From positions 1-5,800 of the forward strand of contig CABMGU010000012.1 in the NCBI GenBank assembly GCA_902385765.1: 5,800 nucleotides of DNA, read 5' to 3'. This DNA comes from an uncultured archaeon. GTDB taxonomy: Archaea; Nanobdellota; Nanobdellia; Woesearchaeales; ARS49. Under the pieces are notes generated by a model. That model was given only the letters and a program-made list of their open reading frames with translations. It did no database searches and was not told where the DNA came from. Both the position numbers and the translations under genes were made by a program. Numbering within the stretch: the stretch's first letter is position 1; each line of letters begins with the position of its first letter. Positions 5,447 to 5,800 of the stretch are shown here, piece after piece.

Positions 5447-5800
5447 AACGGTAAGACTTCTGACGTTTCGCACGCGCCTTGCCCTGACAATTCGGCTTGT
5501 GCGTCTCCTTCCTGCGAACATCAGCAACAGTGAAAACACGATCGTACTCAAGATACTGAGTATGCAATTTCTTGTCAAAAACAGCAAGAGCCTTGGCAAT
5601 AGCAAGACGAACAGCCTCTGCCTGACCGTTCATACCTCCGCCACGTACATTAACTTCGATATTGACTTTCTTGACAGTATCTCCTGCAAGCAATAATGCT
5701 TCCTCAATCTTTGAATGGAAAATGTTCTGAGGCATGGTGGAAAACAAACGGCTATTAATGCGAACAATGCCTGCACCCGCAGTCAAAGTAGCACGAGCAA
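5445..5800 (-). CDS. rps9: Small ribosomal subunit protein uS9, N-terminus cut by window edge
   Basis: The frame is open to the right edge: in-frame codons for ARAT precede LTAGAGIVRINSR, matching the family's ARATxxxGxGxVRIN. About 117 residues are present, so roughly 15 N-terminal residues are missing. VRGGGMNGQAEAVRLAIAKAL is the central signature and the protein ends in KRQKSYR, the conserved C-terminal tail that reaches towards P-site tRNA. A TTG at 5786 is not the true start. The upstream partner in archaea is usually uL13, which would lie outside the window. All visible arginine codons are CGT, CGC or AGG; none is AGA. Confidence 0.97.
   Translation of the reverse strand, partial: ARATLTAGAGIVRINSRLFSTMPQNIFHSKIEEALLLAGDTVKKVNIEVNVRGGGMNGQAEAVRLAIAKALAVFDKKLHTQYLEYDRVFTVADVRRKETHKPNCQGKARAKRQKSYR

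Noticed and set aside
5784..5786. TTG as the start of uS9
   Set aside because: In-frame upstream codons encode ARAT, matching the conserved uS9 N-terminal segment, so the gene continues past the window.
1..5800. CRISPR array, insertion sequence, toxin-antitoxin or other defence module
   Set aside because: No spaced repeats, terminal inverted repeats, transposase or recognisable defence gene are present; all substantial frames are accounted for by housekeeping-type genes.

Overview
The window comes from an archaeal chromosome. It carries both subunits of DNA topoisomerase VI, a two-KH-domain Dim2/Pno1-type protein, RNA polymerase subunit N and ribosomal protein uS9. It also has TATA/BRE-type promoters and a tRNA gene whose introns sit in bulge-helix-bulge (BHB) folds. 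The lineage cannot be fixed from this window; a DPANN-type archaeon is possible but is only a guess.

Layout, left to right. (1) 1-519, minus: the N-terminal 173 residues of a ThyX-like (flavin-dependent thymidylate synthase family) protein that runs off the left edge. (2) 520-614: a short divergent promoter region, with one BRE/TATA pair pointing each way. (3) 615-4456, plus: a tight four-gene cluster of KH protein, topoisomerase VI subunit B, topoisomerase VI subunit A, and a small degenerate class I methyltransferase-like protein. Neighbours overlap by 10 and 8 nt, and the last gene follows after 5 nt. (4) 4458-4561, minus: a tRNA-Arg(UCU) gene whose 3' end is 1 nt from the convergent methyltransferase-like stop codon. 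(5) 4562-4683: tRNA promoter and an otherwise unremarkable spacer. (6) 4684-5800, minus: uS9 (cut by the right edge), RpoN, and a SPOUT methyltransferase of the Sfm1/DUF431 family, packed as an operon.

The most striking feature is the tRNA gene. Read by hand, it contains two very small introns: 17 nt at the non-canonical position 30/31 and 12 nt at the canonical position 37/38. Each is framed by a textbook 3-4-3 BHB. Removing both gives a 75-nt tRNA with the anticodon loop CUUCUAA, which decodes AGA/AGG. The two BHBs use the same anticodon-loop bases, so splicing is probably ordered, with the 30/31 intron going first.

A second window-wide feature is strand asymmetry. The plus strand is A- and C-rich whichever way the genes point. 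Plus-strand genes use AGA for arginine almost exclusively, while minus-strand genes use CGT/CGC/AGG. The doubly interrupted tRNA-Arg(UCU) is therefore the main arginine decoder for the topoisomerase VI cluster.

Functionally the window combines DNA topology (Top6AB), thymidylate synthesis (ThyX-like), small-subunit biogenesis and ribosome structure (Dim2-like KH protein, uS9), transcription (RpoN) and probable protein methylation (Sfm1-like). I see no mobile element, CRISPR array or defence cassette.
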